NCBI RefSeq assembly: GCF_029543245.1
Contig: NZ_JARQWV010000018.1
Location: 1-64,000, forward strand
Origin: Caulobacter endophyticus
Lineage (GTDB): Bacteria; Pseudomonadota; Alphaproteobacteria; Caulobacterales; Caulobacteraceae
Direction of reading: 5' to 3'
Length of the DNA: 64,000 bases
Both the position numbers and the translations under genes were made by a program. The notes beneath the pieces are model-generated. The model was not told the origin of the DNA and made no database searches. It saw nothing but the letters and a program-made list of their open reading frames with translations. Of the stretch, positions 17,419 through 25,786 are shown one piece after another (the first letter of the stretch is position 1; every line of letters starts with the position of its first letter).

Positions 17419-17733
17419 ATGCGTCGCGTGCTGCCTTCCCTGTTGCTGGTCGCCGCCCTGGCCTCGTCGGCCGGGGCCCAGACCCATGCGCGCCGCGCCC
17501 TGTCGGCGCCCGCGCCGGAGGCGACGCCGGCCCCCAGCGCCCAGGCCGTGATCCCGCCGCCGATCCCGCTGCAGTCACCCCGGCCCGGCGCCGATCCGGC
17601 CGCCTGCAAGGCCGTGTGCGCCAAGACCTACTACTTCTGCCGCGCCAATACCGACGACGACAGCTGCCCCGGCGAATGGGCCCGCTGCGACGCCCGCTGC
17701 AAGGCGACGTTCGTCCGGCCGAACGGCAACTAG
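17419..17733 (+). CDS. Small secreted cysteine-rich protein
   Basis: A 104-residue protein with a clear signal peptide (MRRVLPSLLLVAALASSAGA), a Pro/Ala-rich linker, and a compact C-terminal region with six cysteines (ACKAVCAKTYYFC, SCPGEWARCDARC). The paired spacing suggests three disulfides in the periplasm or outside the cell. I do not recognise the family. The frame runs upstream to 17155 antisense to the hydrolase, but the signal peptide fixes the start at 17419. It is divergent from the hydrolase gene, and a family-B repeat follows its stop directly. Confidence 0.65.
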   Translation: MRRVLPSLLLVAALASSAGAQTHARRALSAPAPEATPAPSAQAVIPPPIPLQSPRPGADPAACKAVCAKTYYFCRANTDDDSCPGEWARCDARCKATFVRPNGN

Positions 17734-17864
17734 ATCCTCCCCCTCTGGGGGAGGTGGCCCGAAGGGCCGGAGGGGGGACGTTTTCAGCTTTCGGGGCGCC
17801 GGCCGTCTCATCAGCCACACCCCCTTCGTCGCCTTTGGCGACACCTCCCCCAGAGGGGGAGGAT
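17734..17864. repeat. Family-B palindromic repeat (copy 2)
   Basis: Arms TCCTCCCCCTCTGGGGGAGG and CCTCCCCCAGAGGGGGAGGA. It starts on the base after the stop codon of the upstream gene. Its minus-strand reading gives PLGEVSPKA...PPPEGEDL, close to the peptide inserted in the midA-type protein. Confidence 0.9.
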
Positions 17865-17956
17865 CTTCTTGCATCCCCTCTTGCTCCGCGCTCGGAACGA
17901 GGCTCAAATCCTGACGGGGCGTCATTGACGCCGCCCAACAAAAGAGCCGCGCCTCG

Positions 17957-18598
17957 ATGTCGAACATCGCCTATTTCCCCGCCATGCCGCCGCGCGAGGA
18001 CAATCGCCCGGGCAAGCGCGAGCGCACCAAGACCGCCAACCGCCAGGCCATTCTCGACGCGGCCCGGCAGGTGTTCGGCGAGCTGGGCTATGACGGGGCC
18101 ACGGTGCGCGACATCATCCGCCTGACCGGCTTGGCTTCGGGCACCTTCTACAACTACTACAAGTCCAAGGAGGAGGTGTTCGACGCCCTCGCCGACGACG
18201 GGGCGCGGCGCTTTCGGCCGCTGCTGCGCGTGGAGTTCGAGAAGGCGACCGACTTCGCCTCGTTCCTGCGCGGGGCCATGCGGGCCTATTTCGACTTCCT
18301 GGCCGCCGAGCACGAGACCTGGCGCGTCAACCGCCCGGCCGGCGAGACCCACCCCCAGGTCCGCGCCACGCCCGAGGTCACCGCCGTCTTCGCCGAGGTG
18401 CGCGAGGCTTTCGAGCGGGTGCTCGAGCGCGAGCACGCCCCTCCCGTGGATCTCGACTACCTGACCGCCGCCTGTATCGCCGTGGCCCGCGAGGTCGGCG
18501 ACAAGATGCTGGAGCGCCGGCCGATGGATACGCAGGGCGCCACCGCCTTCGCCGTCGGCCTGATCCTCGGCGGCCTGCCGGCCCTGCCCAGGCCCTGA
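17957..18598 (+). CDS. TetR/AcrR-family transcriptional regulator
   Basis: A 213-residue regulator. The DNA-binding domain (about residues 23-70) shows TANRQAILDAARQVFGELGY followed by VRDIIRLTGLASGTFYNYYK, the classic TetR helix-turn-helix. The C-terminal part is a divergent ligand and dimer domain. It lies upstream of, and on the same strand as, the alpha/beta hydrolase and quinone-oxidoreductase pair (18729-20746), with a family-D repeat between. A role in controlling that pair is plausible but rests only on position. Confidence 0.88.
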   Translation: MSNIAYFPAMPPREDNRPGKRERTKTANRQAILDAARQVFGELGYDGATVRDIIRLTGLASGTFYNYYKSKEEVFDALADDGARRFRPLLRVEFEKATDFASFLRGAMRAYFDFLAAEHETWRVNRPAGETHPQVRATPEVTAVFAEVREAFERVLEREHAPPVDLDYLTAACIAVAREVGDKMLERRPMDTQGATAFAVGLILGGLPALPRP

Positions 18599-18604
18599 GA
18601 ACGA

Positions 18605-18697
18605 AACCTCGTCCTTCGACAGGCTCAGGATGAGGTTTCTACTGCTGCCGGCCTGCCTGTAGTCCTCCCCCTGAGCTTGTCGAAGGGCGAGGGCGGT
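18605..18697. repeat. Family-D palindromic repeat (copy 1)
   Basis: Arms CCTCGTCCTTCGACAGGCTC and GAGCTTGTCGAAGGGCGAGG around a variable centre, seven bases after the TetR stop. This CCTTCGACAAGCTCAGG-type palindrome also occurs at 21552, 22005, 33044 and 50222. Confidence 0.92.
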
Positions 18698-18728
18698 CCC
18701 ACCGAAACCAACCAGAAAGAGCCCCCGA

Positions 18729-19772
18729 ATGGCCGACGTCCAGAAGCTGGTCCTCAAGACGATCCTGTCGCTGCCGACCCCGATCCTGCGGGCGCTGAGC
18801 GGCGGGGGCGTCGTCTATCGCGGCGGACGCACCCTGGACCCGCGCTTCCAGTTCTTCGCCCACGCGGCCAAGGGCATGCCGTCGATGACCACCCTGTCGC
18901 CGGAAGAGGCGCGGGCGGGCAGCGCCAAGGGCCTGCTGGCGGTCTCGGGTCCGCCCGAGACCGGGGTGCGCAACGAGAGCCTCAGCATCGACGGCTCCGG
19001 CGGCCAGATCCCGATCCGCGCCTATCGCCCGGCCGAGCAGGACGCCGCCGCGCCGCTGATCGTCTTCGCCCACTTCGGCGGCGGGGTGATCGGGGATCTG
19101 GAGACCTGCCACGCCTTCTGCGGGATCCTGGCGCGCATCGCCAGGACCGCCGTGCTGTCGGTCGACTACCGCCTGGCGCCCGATCATCGCTTCCCCGCCG
19201 GTCTGGACGACGTGCTGGCCGCCTATCGCTGGGGCCGCGACAACGCCGCCCGCTTCGGCGCGGCGCCGGGGCAGGCCGCGATCGGCGGCGACAGCATGGG
19301 CGGCAACTTCGCCGCCGTGCTGGCCCAGGAGATGCAGCGCGCGGGCGAGGTCCAGCCGGCCTTCCAGCTCTTGATCTATCCCGCCGTCGACGTGGCCAGC
19401 GAGACCCCGTCGATGGCGGTCTATGCCGACAGCTATCCGCTGAGCCGCCCGATCATGGAGTGGTTCATGGGCCACTATATGGGCCCCGAGGCCGATCCGG
19501 CCGACCCGCGCCTGTCGCCCGACAAGACGCAGGACCTGACGGGCCTCGCCCCCGCCATCGTGATCACCGCCGGCTTCGACCCGCTGGTCGACCAAGGCGA
19601 AGCCTACGCCAAGCGCCTGATCGCGGCCGGCGTGCCCACCACCTACCGCTGTTACGACAGCCTGGCCCATGGCTTCACGGCCTTCACCGGCGCGGTGCCG
19701 GCGGCCGATGCGGCCTGCCGCGAGATCGCCGGGCTGGTGCGGGCGGAGATCGAGGGGCGGCGCGGCGCGTGA
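18729..19772 (+). CDS. Alpha/beta hydrolase, hormone-sensitive-lipase (HSL) type
   Basis: A 347-residue esterase of the HSL family. The oxyanion-hole region HFGGGVIGDLE replaces the usual HGGG, the nucleophile elbow is GGDSMGGNFAA, and the likely catalytic Asp and His are in TAGFDPLVDQGE and SLAHGFTAF. No signal peptide is seen, so it is probably cytoplasmic and acts on short acyl esters. Its stop overlaps the GTG start of the next gene (GTGA), indicating an operon with the quinone oxidoreductase. The upstream TetR gene may control both. Confidence 0.88.
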   Translation: MADVQKLVLKTILSLPTPILRALSGGGVVYRGGRTLDPRFQFFAHAAKGMPSMTTLSPEEARAGSAKGLLAVSGPPETGVRNESLSIDGSGGQIPIRAYRPAEQDAAAPLIVFAHFGGGVIGDLETCHAFCGILARIARTAVLSVDYRLAPDHRFPAGLDDVLAAYRWGRDNAARFGAAPGQAAIGGDSMGGNFAAVLAQEMQRAGEVQPAFQLLIYPAVDVASETPSMAVYADSYPLSRPIMEWFMGHYMGPEADPADPRLSPDKTQDLTGLAPAIVITAGFDPLVDQGEAYAKRLIAAGVPTTYRCYDSLAHGFTAFTGAVPAADAACREIAGLVRAEIEGRRGA

Positions 19773-20746
19773 AAGCGCTGGTCGTCGAAAGCCTGGCGCC
19801 CGACTTCGCCGGCTGTGCGGTGCGCGAGGTTCCAACGCCCGCGCCCGGTCCCGGCGAGGTGCTGGTCCGCGTCAGGGCGGCCAGCGTCAACTTTCCCGAC
19901 CTCTTGATGACCCGCGGCGAGTACCAGCTGAAGCCGGACCTGCCGTTCACCCCCGGCCTCGACTTCGCCGGCGAGGTCGCCGCCCTGGGCGAGGGCGCCG
20001 AGGGTCTGGAGATCGGCGCGGCGGTGGTCGGCGGCGCGCGCACCGGGGCCTTCGCCGAGTGTATCGCCGTGCCGGCCAGGGCGCTGAAGCCCAAGCCCGC
20101 GCGGCTGTCGTTCGGCGAGGCGGCGTCCTATGGCGCGGCCTATCTGACGGCGCGGGTGGCGCTGGTGCGGCGGGCGAACCTTCAGCCTGGCGAGTGGCTG
20201 CTGGTGCACGGCGCGGCCGGCGGCGTGGGCCTGGCGGCCGTCGACCTAGCCAAGGCCATGGGCGCGCGGGTGATCGCCGCCTCGGCCTCCGACGACAAGC
20301 TGGTGGAGGTCTCGCGGCTCTATGCGCCTGACGCTGTCGTCAACGTCACCGGCGGTTTCCGCGAGCGGGTGAAGGCGATCACCGGCGGGCGCGGCGCAGA
20401 CGTGGTCTATGACCCGGTCGGCGGCGATGTCTTCGACGAGAGCCTGCGGTGCCTGGCCTTTGACGGGCGGCTGCTGGTGATCGGCTTCACCTCGGGGCGG
20501 ATCCCGACCGTTTCGGCCAATATTCCCCTGATCAAGGGGGTCTCGGTGATGGGCGTGCGGGCCGGCGAGTACGGCCGCCAGTTTCCCGAGCGCGGGGCGC
20601 AGGACCAGGCCGCGGTCTGGGCGATGGCGGATGCGGGGACGATCCGGCCCCATGTCCATGCCGAGGTTCCGCTGGAGCGCTGGCGCGAGGCGTTCGAGCT
20701 GCTGGCCCAGCGGCGGGTGGTGGGCAAGGCGGTGGTGGTCTTTTGA
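19769..20746 (+). CDS. NADPH:quinone oxidoreductase (medium-chain, zinc-free)
   Basis: A 325-residue medium-chain dehydrogenase/reductase of the quinone-oxidoreductase group. The N-terminal GroES-like domain includes VRVRAASVNFPDLLMTRG and FTPGLDFAGEV; the nucleotide site is VHGAAGGVGLAAVDLAKAMG, with the AAGGVG signature of zinc-free members, and ADVVYDPVGGDVFDESLR follows. The start is a GTG overlapping the previous stop, so translation is coupled to the HSL-type esterase. The physiological substrate is unknown. Confidence 0.9.
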   Translation: MKALVVESLAPDFAGCAVREVPTPAPGPGEVLVRVRAASVNFPDLLMTRGEYQLKPDLPFTPGLDFAGEVAALGEGAEGLEIGAAVVGGARTGAFAECIAVPARALKPKPARLSFGEAASYGAAYLTARVALVRRANLQPGEWLLVHGAAGGVGLAAVDLAKAMGARVIAASASDDKLVEVSRLYAPDAVVNVTGGFRERVKAITGGRGADVVYDPVGGDVFDESLRCLAFDGRLLVIGFTSGRIPTVSANIPLIKGVSVMGVRAGEYGRQFPERGAQDQAAVWAMADAGTIRPHVHAEVPLERWREAFELLAQRRVVGKAVVVF

Positions 20747-20747
20747 A

Positions 20748-20929
20748 CCCTCTCCCAGAGGGAGAGGGAGGGGCCCAGGCGAAGCCTGGGAGGGTGAGGG
20801 GTTTAGACGGCGGCCGTTTCGCGCGGCCGTCCTCGCCGTGTCGTCAGGATGGTCCGGAAAGGGCGTACGCCCTCACCCTCCCGCGCTTTCAGCGCGGGCC
20901 CCTCCCTCTCCCCACGGGAGAGGGGTTCT
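20748..20929. repeat. Family-C repeat, both arms present
   Basis: Left arm 20748-20802 (CCCTCTCCCAGAGGGAGAGG, GAGGGTGAGGGG), a centre of about 66 bp with its own GCGGCCG.. palindrome, then the inverted right arm 20868-20929. It fills the gap between convergent genes, ending at the recR stop. This intact form shows what the split copies at 5194/7044 and 25242/25711 are derived from. Confidence 0.88.
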
Positions 20930-21532
20930 CTAGGCCGGCCGCCGCGCTCGCAGGGCCTGGGCGATGGTGCCGTCGTCGAGCCAGTCCAGATCCCCGCCGA
21001 CGGGCACGCCGCGGGCCAGCATGGTCACCGGCACGTTGGTCTGGGCCAAGCGGTCGGCCAGGTAATGGGCGGTGGTCTGGCCGTCGACCGTGGCCGGCAG
21101 GGCCAGGATCACCTCGGCGACCTCGCCGCTGGACGCGCGCTCCAGCAGTTCGCCCACCCGCAGGGTCTCGGGGCCCACGCCGTCCAGCGCCGAGAGCAGG
21201 CCGCCCAGCACGTGGTAGCGGCCCTTGAACGAGCCGCCGCGCTCCATGGCCCACACCGAGCCGACCTCCTCGACCACGCACAGCAGGCGCACGTCGCGCG
21301 AGCCGTCCGCGCACACCGCGCAGGGATCGGTGGTGTCGAGCGAGCCGCAGGTGGAGCAGGTCTTCACCTTGGCCTGGGCCTCGGCCATCGCCGCCGACAA
21401 TGGCGCCAGCAGCGTGTCGCGCTTCTTCAACAGGGCCAGGGCCGCCCGCCGGCCCGAGCGCGGTCCAAGGCCCGGCAGCTTCGACAGCAGGGCGATCAGG
21501 CGCTCGATCTCGGGTCCGGCGGAGGCGGCCAT
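20930..21532 (-). CDS. recR: Recombination protein RecR
   Basis: A 200-residue protein that acts with RecF/RecO in gap repair and RecA loading. Features in order: helix-hairpin-helix ([20 protein letters not shown]), the zinc finger [16 protein letters not shown], and a Toprim domain beginning [16 protein letters not shown] with [16 protein letters not shown]. Length is typical. It is the last gene of the conserved dnaX-ybaB-recR order, all on the minus strand, although family-D repeats separate the three genes. Confidence 0.97.
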   Translation of the reverse strand: MAASAGPEIERLIALLSKLPGLGPRSGRRAALALLKKRDTLLAPLSAAMAEAQAKVKTCSTCGSLDTTDPCAVCADGSRDVRLLCVVEEVGSVWAMERGGSFKGRYHVLGGLLSALDGVGPETLRVGELLERASSGEVAEVILALPATVDGQTTAHYLADRLAQTNVPVTMLARGVPVGGDLDWLDDGTIAQALRARRPA

Positions 21533-21551
21533 TTGGTCTTTCTGGGTGCGT

Positions 21552-21637
21552 CACCCTCGCCCTTCGACAAGCTCAGGGTGAGGGTGATGTTCGGCTCAGT
21601 AGACATCCTCACCCTGAGCTTGTCGAAGGGCGGGGAT
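21552..21637. repeat. Family-D palindromic repeat (copy 2)
   Basis: Arms CCCTCGCCCTTCGACAAGCT and AGCTTGTCGAAGGGCGGGG, in the gap between ybaB and recR. Confidence 0.92.
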
Positions 21638-21651
21638 GGCGGTTCCGCCGT

Positions 21652-21981
21652 TTAGAACTTCATCCCGGGCATGCCGCCCATCAGGCCAGCCATCGGGCCG
21701 GCGGCTTCCTGCATCATCTGGGCCTGCTTGGCTTCCAGCTTCTTCTTCGCGTCGGCGTGGGCGGCGACGATCAGGTCGGCGATGACCTCGCCTTCGCCCG
21801 GCTCGATCAGGCTTTCGTCCAGCACCACCTTCTTGAGGTCGCCCGCGCCCGACAGGGTGACGGTGACCATGCCGCCGCCGGCGGTGCCTTCGATAAGGGC
21901 TTCGCCGAGGCGGGCCTGGGCGTCGGCCAGCTTCTGCTGCATGGCCTGGGCCTGCTTCATCAGGCCGCTGAGGTCTTTCAT
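21652..21981 (-). CDS. Nucleoid-associated protein, YbaB/EbfC family
   Basis: A 109-residue DNA-binding protein. MKDLSGLMKQAQAMQQKLAD at the N-terminus and the short conserved motif GGGMVTVTLSGAGDLKKVVLD are characteristic, and the end is Met/Gly-rich (PMAGLMGGMPGMKF). The start at 21981 is chosen over one four codons earlier because homologues begin there. It sits between dnaX and recR, the order kept in most bacteria. Confidence 0.95.
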   Translation of the reverse strand: MKDLSGLMKQAQAMQQKLADAQARLGEALIEGTAGGGMVTVTLSGAGDLKKVVLDESLIEPGEGEVIADLIVAAHADAKKKLEAKQAQMMQEAAGPMAGLMGGMPGMKF

Positions 21982-22004
21982 GGTCTGCTCCAACTGCTGG
22001 CCCG

Positions 22005-22098
22005 AAACCTCGCCCTTCGACAGGCTCAGGGTGAGGTTTCCTACTGACGGGCCTTCAAGGTAGCCCTCATCCTGAGCTTGTCGAAGGACGAGGGCGGT
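22005..22098. repeat. Family-D palindromic repeat (copy 3)
   Basis: Arms AACCTCGCCCTTCGACAGGC and AGCTTGTCGAAGGACGAGGG between dnaX and ybaB, just upstream of ybaB and close to the dnaX 3' end. Confidence 0.92.
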
Positions 22099-22120
22099 TC
22101 AAAGGGAACGGAGGGTTCTG

Positions 22121-23962
22121 TTAGTCCTCGGCCTCGTCCGGCTCGATCGGCGCGGGTTCGGGAGCCAGGACCTTGCGGATCTCGACGATCTCCGTGCCCG
22201 GGAAGGCCGACAGCACCGAGGCCACGAACGGATCGGACTTGATGGCGGCCAGGGCTTCGCGCTCCTCGCGCTTCTGGCGCTCCATCAGGCTTTCGGCCCC
22301 GCCGCCGCCCTCGGCGGCGATCAGCCAGGGCTGGCCGGTCCATTCCTTCAGCGCACGCACGAGGCGGCCGGCCAGGTTGCCCGGGGCGCCGGGGGCGGCT
22401 TCGAAGGTGATGGCGCCGGGGCGGAAGCTGATCGGGCGGACGAACTGCTCGACGTCGAGGCGAAGACCGATGTCGCGCTTCTCGGCGATCAGCTTCAGCA
22501 CGTCGTCGAACGAGGCCAGCACAGGGGCGGCCGGGGCGGCGCCGACGGCGGCCATGGCGCGCGGCGCGGCCGAGACGGCTCCGCCCGGAGCGGCGCCGCC
22601 GCCCACGGCGACGCCGCCGCCCGGACCACCGGGATTGCCACCGTCGCGCAGGACCTTCAGCGCATCCTCCGGACCCGGCAGGTCGGCGGCGTAGCACAGG
22701 CGGATGATCGCCATCTCGGCGGCGGCCATGGCGTCGGGCGCGCGGCGCACCTCGTCATGGGCCTTCAGCAGCATCTGCCACAGGCGGGCCATGGTCCCGG
22801 CGCTGGTCTGGGCGCCGACCGAGGTCAGGCGAGCGGCCTGCTCCTTGGGCATCGACAGGGCCTCGGGGCCCAGCGCCTTGGCCACCGAGGCGGCGTGGCA
22901 GTGGTCCAGCAGGTCGAGCATCACCACCACCGGGTCGGCGCCGAAGCCCCACAGCTGGCGGAAGGTGGTCAGGGCCTCGCCCGGCTTGCCGCTCATCACC
23001 TGTTCGAAGAGAGCGATGGTCTGGCTGCGGTCGGCCAGGCCCAGCATGTCGCGCACGACGGCGGCGGTGACGGTCTGGCCGCGCTCGGTCTGGACGATGG
23101 CCTGGTCGAGCAGCGACAGGCCGTCACGGGCCGAGCCCTCGGCGGCGCGGGCGATCAGGGCCAGGGCGTCGGGATCGATCTTCGCGCCTTCGCGCTGCGA
23201 GATGCGGTCGAAGTGCCTGGCCAGCACGTCCGGCTCGATGCGGCGCAGGTCGAAGCGCTGGGTCCGCGACAGGATCGTCACCGGAACCTTGCGGATTTCG
23301 GTGGTGGCGAAGATGAACTTGGCGTGCGGCGGCGGCTCTTCCAGCGTCTTCAGCAGCGCGTTGAACGCCGCCGTCGACAGCATGTGCACTTCGTCGATGA
23401 TGTAGACCTTGTAGCGCGCCTCGACCGGGGCGTAGCGCACCCCGTCCAAGAGCTCGCGCATCTCGTCGACCTTGGTGCGCGACGCCGCGTCCAGCTCCAG
23501 CACGTCCATGTGCCGGCCCTCGATGATCGCCCGGCAGTGGCGGCCTTCGGTGGAAAGGTCGACCGAGGGGCCGTGGACCGTGTCGCTCTCGTAGTTCAGG
23601 GCGCGCGCCAGCAGGCGGGCGGTGGTGGTCTTGCCGACCCCGCGGACGCCGGTGAGCATGAAGGCGTGGGCGATGCGGCCGGTCTGGAAGGCGTTGGCCA
23701 GGGTGCGGACCATGGCCTCCTGGCCGATCAGGTCCTCGAAGGTGCGCGGGCGGTACTTGCGGGCCAGCACGGTATAGGCCGCGCCGGCTTCCTCGGCTTC
23801 AGGCTCGGGCAGGGGCCTGGCCGCGACCGGAGCGGCTGCGGGGGCGGGCGCCTCGCCGAAGATGTCGGCCGTGTTCTCGTCGCGCTCGGGCGGCGCCTCA
23901 CGATCGAAGGCGGGCTCGTCCCAGGGGGGAGCGGAATCGGGCGTGAGGTCGTGATCGGCCAT
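22121..23962 (-). CDS. dnaX: DNA polymerase III subunits gamma/tau
   Basis: A 613-residue clamp-loader ATPase. The AAA+ core has Walker A GVRGVGKTTTARLLARAL, IIDEVHMLST as Walker B, and the SRC-like sensor region VTILSRTQRFDLRR. Where many DnaX proteins carry a four-cysteine zinc motif, this one reads VDLSTEGRHCRAIIEGRHM with a single Cys, so zinc binding is unlikely here. After a Gly/Ala/Pro linker the C-terminal tau region follows. An N-terminal extension rich in Asp/Glu/Pro precedes the domain. It is downstream of the SRP RNA gene on the same strand. Confidence 0.95.
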   Translation of the reverse strand: MADHDLTPDSAPPWDEPAFDREAPPERDENTADIFGEAPAPAAAPVAARPLPEPEAEEAGAAYTVLARKYRPRTFEDLIGQEAMVRTLANAFQTGRIAHAFMLTGVRGVGKTTTARLLARALNYESDTVHGPSVDLSTEGRHCRAIIEGRHMDVLELDAASRTKVDEMRELLDGVRYAPVEARYKVYIIDEVHMLSTAAFNALLKTLEEPPPHAKFIFATTEIRKVPVTILSRTQRFDLRRIEPDVLARHFDRISQREGAKIDPDALALIARAAEGSARDGLSLLDQAIVQTERGQTVTAAVVRDMLGLADRSQTIALFEQVMSGKPGEALTTFRQLWGFGADPVVVMLDLLDHCHAASVAKALGPEALSMPKEQAARLTSVGAQTSAGTMARLWQMLLKAHDEVRRAPDAMAAAEMAIIRLCYAADLPGPEDALKVLRDGGNPGGPGGGVAVGGGAAPGGAVSAAPRAMAAVGAAPAAPVLASFDDVLKLIAEKRDIGLRLDVEQFVRPISFRPGAITFEAAPGAPGNLAGRLVRALKEWTGQPWLIAAEGGGGAESLMERQKREEREALAAIKSDPFVASVLSAFPGTEIVEIRKVLAPEPAPIEPDEAED

Positions 23963-24037
23963 GGGCGCAGTCTAGAGCGTCGGGCGGCGCGGCAAAAGGC
24001 TCGCGCGATAGTCAATGCTGACTGAATATGGGGAAAG

Positions 24038-24135
24038 GTGGAGACCGGCGGGCGACCCGAGGGTGATCTCGTTGTGGCTGCTGCCTTCCGGCCCTGACCA
24101 GGTTGGCGAGGCCATCGTCCGTCGCCGATCTCCGA
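24038..24135 (-). ncRNA. ffs: Small signal recognition particle RNA (4.5S)
   Basis: On the minus strand the apical hairpin TGGTCAGGGCCGGAAGGCAG contains the GGAA tetraloop and the asymmetric AGCA/CAGG internal-loop elements bound by Ffh. The outer ends GGAGATCGGCG (24133-24123) and CGCCGGTCTCC (24050-24040) pair along their full length with one U-G. The size of about 95-100 nt fits a small bacterial SRP RNA. Its place just upstream of dnaX is common in alphaproteobacteria. Exact ends are estimated from the pairing. Confidence 0.92.
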
Positions 24136-24280
24136 GGGGGTATATCGCGACTCATCGCGCGATATGCAAGCGCCAAGCGCTCCGTCTCGTGACGACTCTT
24201 TGTCGCCGGGCGTCGCGTGGCGGGCGCCGGACGCCAAAACCCCTTACACTTTGCCCGGCCAGCCTCTACAGAATCGACCC

Positions 24281-25225
24281 ATGCCGCTTTCCGAGATCGT
24301 CAACATCTTCGCGGGCAATCCGCTCGACCGCGCCGGCGAGCGCCGAGGCGACGCCAGCTGGCTGGCCGAGAAGCTGGAGGACCCCCAGTCCCTGGCCGTG
24401 GCCGTCTGGAACGGCAAGGTGCTGGTCGAGGATTCCCCTTCAGCCGACGACGAGCCGACCGGCGTCCAGATCGCCTATCTGCGCGCCGACATGGCCAAGG
24501 AGCTGGCGGGCACCGACGAGCGCCTGCTGTTCATGGGCCTGTGGAAGGACATCGCGGTCTTCGCCGTCGACCTGGAGGGCGCGGCCGATCCGGCCGAGGG
24601 CGCCCTGCAGGGGCTTGGCCGCTTCGAGGACCTGCGCGGCGCGGCCGCCACCTTGCCGGCCCCCGACGCCGGCATCCTGGCCACCGCCAAGTCGATGTTC
24701 GAATGGCGGCGCAAGCATCCGTTCTGCGCCAACTGCGGCAACAAGAGCGACATCGCCGACGGCGGCTGGAAGCGCATCTGCCCGTCCTGCCACGCCGAGC
24801 ACTTCCCGCGCACCGACCCGGTGGCGATCATGCTGGCCGTGCATGGGGAAAAGTGCCTGCTGGGCCGCCAGGCGGCCTGGCCCGCCGGCATGTTCTCGGC
24901 CCTGGCCGGCTTCGTCGAGCCCGGCGAGACTATCGAGGAGGCCTGCGCCCGCGAGCTCAAGGAAGAGGCCGGCCTGGTGGCCACCAAGGTCCGCTACCAT
25001 TCCAGCCAGCCCTGGCCGTTCCCCGCCTCGCTGATGATGGGCATGATCGCCGAGGTCGACAGCGACCAGGCCGCCCCCGACCAGACCGAGCTGGAAGCCG
25101 TCCGCTGGTTCGACAAGGACGAGGCGAAGGCCCTGATCCGCGGCGAGATCGAGGACGCGTTCGCCCCCCCGACCCTGGCCATCGCGCATCAGCTGATCAA
25201 GACCTGGTGCGAGTCTGAAGACTGA
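24281..25225 (+). CDS. nudC: NADH pyrophosphatase / NAD-capped RNA decapping Nudix hydrolase
   Basis: A 314-residue Nudix hydrolase. It contains the NudC zinc ribbon (FCANCGN, CPSCHAEHFPR), an intact Nudix box GFVEPGETIEEACAREL followed by KEEAGL, and the NudC-specific downstream motif SQPWPFPASLMMG. It splits NADH to NMNH and AMP, and the family also removes NAD caps from RNA. The frame opens at 24164, but homology begins at the ATG at 24281. A family-C repeat arm begins soon after its stop. Confidence 0.95.
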   Translation: MPLSEIVNIFAGNPLDRAGERRGDASWLAEKLEDPQSLAVAVWNGKVLVEDSPSADDEPTGVQIAYLRADMAKELAGTDERLLFMGLWKDIAVFAVDLEGAADPAEGALQGLGRFEDLRGAAATLPAPDAGILATAKSMFEWRRKHPFCANCGNKSDIADGGWKRICPSCHAEHFPRTDPVAIMLAVHGEKCLLGRQAAWPAGMFSALAGFVEPGETIEEACARELKEEAGLVATKVRYHSSQPWPFPASLMMGMIAEVDSDQAAPDQTELEAVRWFDKDEAKALIRGEIEDAFAPPTLAIAHQLIKTWCESED

Positions 25226-25241
25226 GGGGGCTGCGCTTCCT

Positions 25242-25305
25242 AAACCCTCTCTCTTCGAGAGAGGGAGGGGCCCGCCGCCGCAGGCGGTGGGAGGGTGAGA
25301 GGTTA
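25242..25305. repeat. Family-C repeat arm, left of the DUF559 gene
   Basis: CCCTCTCTCTTCGAGAGAGG, then AGGGGCCCGCCGCCGCAGG and GGTGGGAGGGTGAGAGGTTA. The last three bases are the complement of the DUF559 stop codon, so the gene ends inside the arm. The inverted partner is at 25711-25773. Confidence 0.9.
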
Positions 25306-25644
25306 CGCCCTTCCAGAACGTAGCGCAGCCAGGATGTCGTCCGTGACGCCGCCCGGATCAGCCAGAATCCGCTCGTTGGGAAATCTCAGGACCACGTATC
25401 CGAACAATTCCAGGACCTGCGTGCGGTGCTGGTCGTGGTCCTCGCGCCCTTCATGGGTGGCGCCGTCCAGCTCGACGATCAGCTTTCCAGCCTCGCAGAC
25501 GAAATCGGCGAAGTAGCGGTCGATCGGAAGCTGCCGCAGGAATTTGAACCCGCCGAGGCGACGGTTGCGAACGAGCTTCCAAAGCGTCTGCTCCGCGAGG
25601 GTCTGGCTCTGGCGAAGTCTGCGGGCGTTGGCGGTCTTGTCCAT
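25303..25644 (-). CDS. DUF559 endonuclease-like protein
   Basis: A 113-residue protein of the DUF559 family, related to very-short-patch-repair and restriction-type nucleases (PD-(D/E)XK fold). RRLRQSQTLAEQTLWKLVRN, RRLGGFKFLRQ and YFADFVCEAGKLIVELDGATH carry the conserved Arg/Gln and the acidic positions expected of the active site. VLRFPNERIL is also typical. Start chosen at the ATG at 25644; one 12 codons earlier (25680) is possible. The gene lies exactly between the two arms of a family-C repeat, where the intact element at 20748 has only about 66 bp. No cognate methylase is adjacent. Enzymatic activity is inferred from the fold family. Confidence 0.85.
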   Translation of the reverse strand: MDKTANARRLRQSQTLAEQTLWKLVRNRRLGGFKFLRQLPIDRYFADFVCEAGKLIVELDGATHEGREDHDQHRTQVLELFGYVVLRFPNERILADPGGVTDDILAALRSGRA

Positions 25645-25710
25645 GACGCCAGGGTCGGCTCGGTTGCGAAAGCGGTGCAACGGAAGGAATGGGGATTTCT
25701 CCCGCTAGCG

Positions 25711-25773
25711 GTGAAACCTCTCACCCTCCCACCGCTTCGCGGCGGGCCCCTCCCTCTCTCAAAGAGAGAGGGT
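25711..25773. repeat. Family-C repeat arm, right of the DUF559 gene
   Basis: AACCTCTCACCCTCCCACCG, CGGCGGGCCCCTCCCTCTCT and AAAGAGAGAGGGTT: the inverted counterpart of 25242-25305. It sits about 70 bp upstream of the DUF559 start and 13 bp from the MAPEG stop. Confidence 0.9.
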
Positions 25774-25786
25774 TCAGCCTGGCGCC

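Noticed and set aside
17575-17967. Minus-strand reading frame through the family-B repeat at 17734
   Set aside because: It is the translation of the repeat and its flanks; no start signal or homology beyond the repeat-encoded peptide.
25303-25680. DUF559 gene as a Vsr mismatch endonuclease
   Set aside because: The sequence is of the DUF559 type, without the Vsr-specific zinc residues, and no cytosine methylase is nearby.
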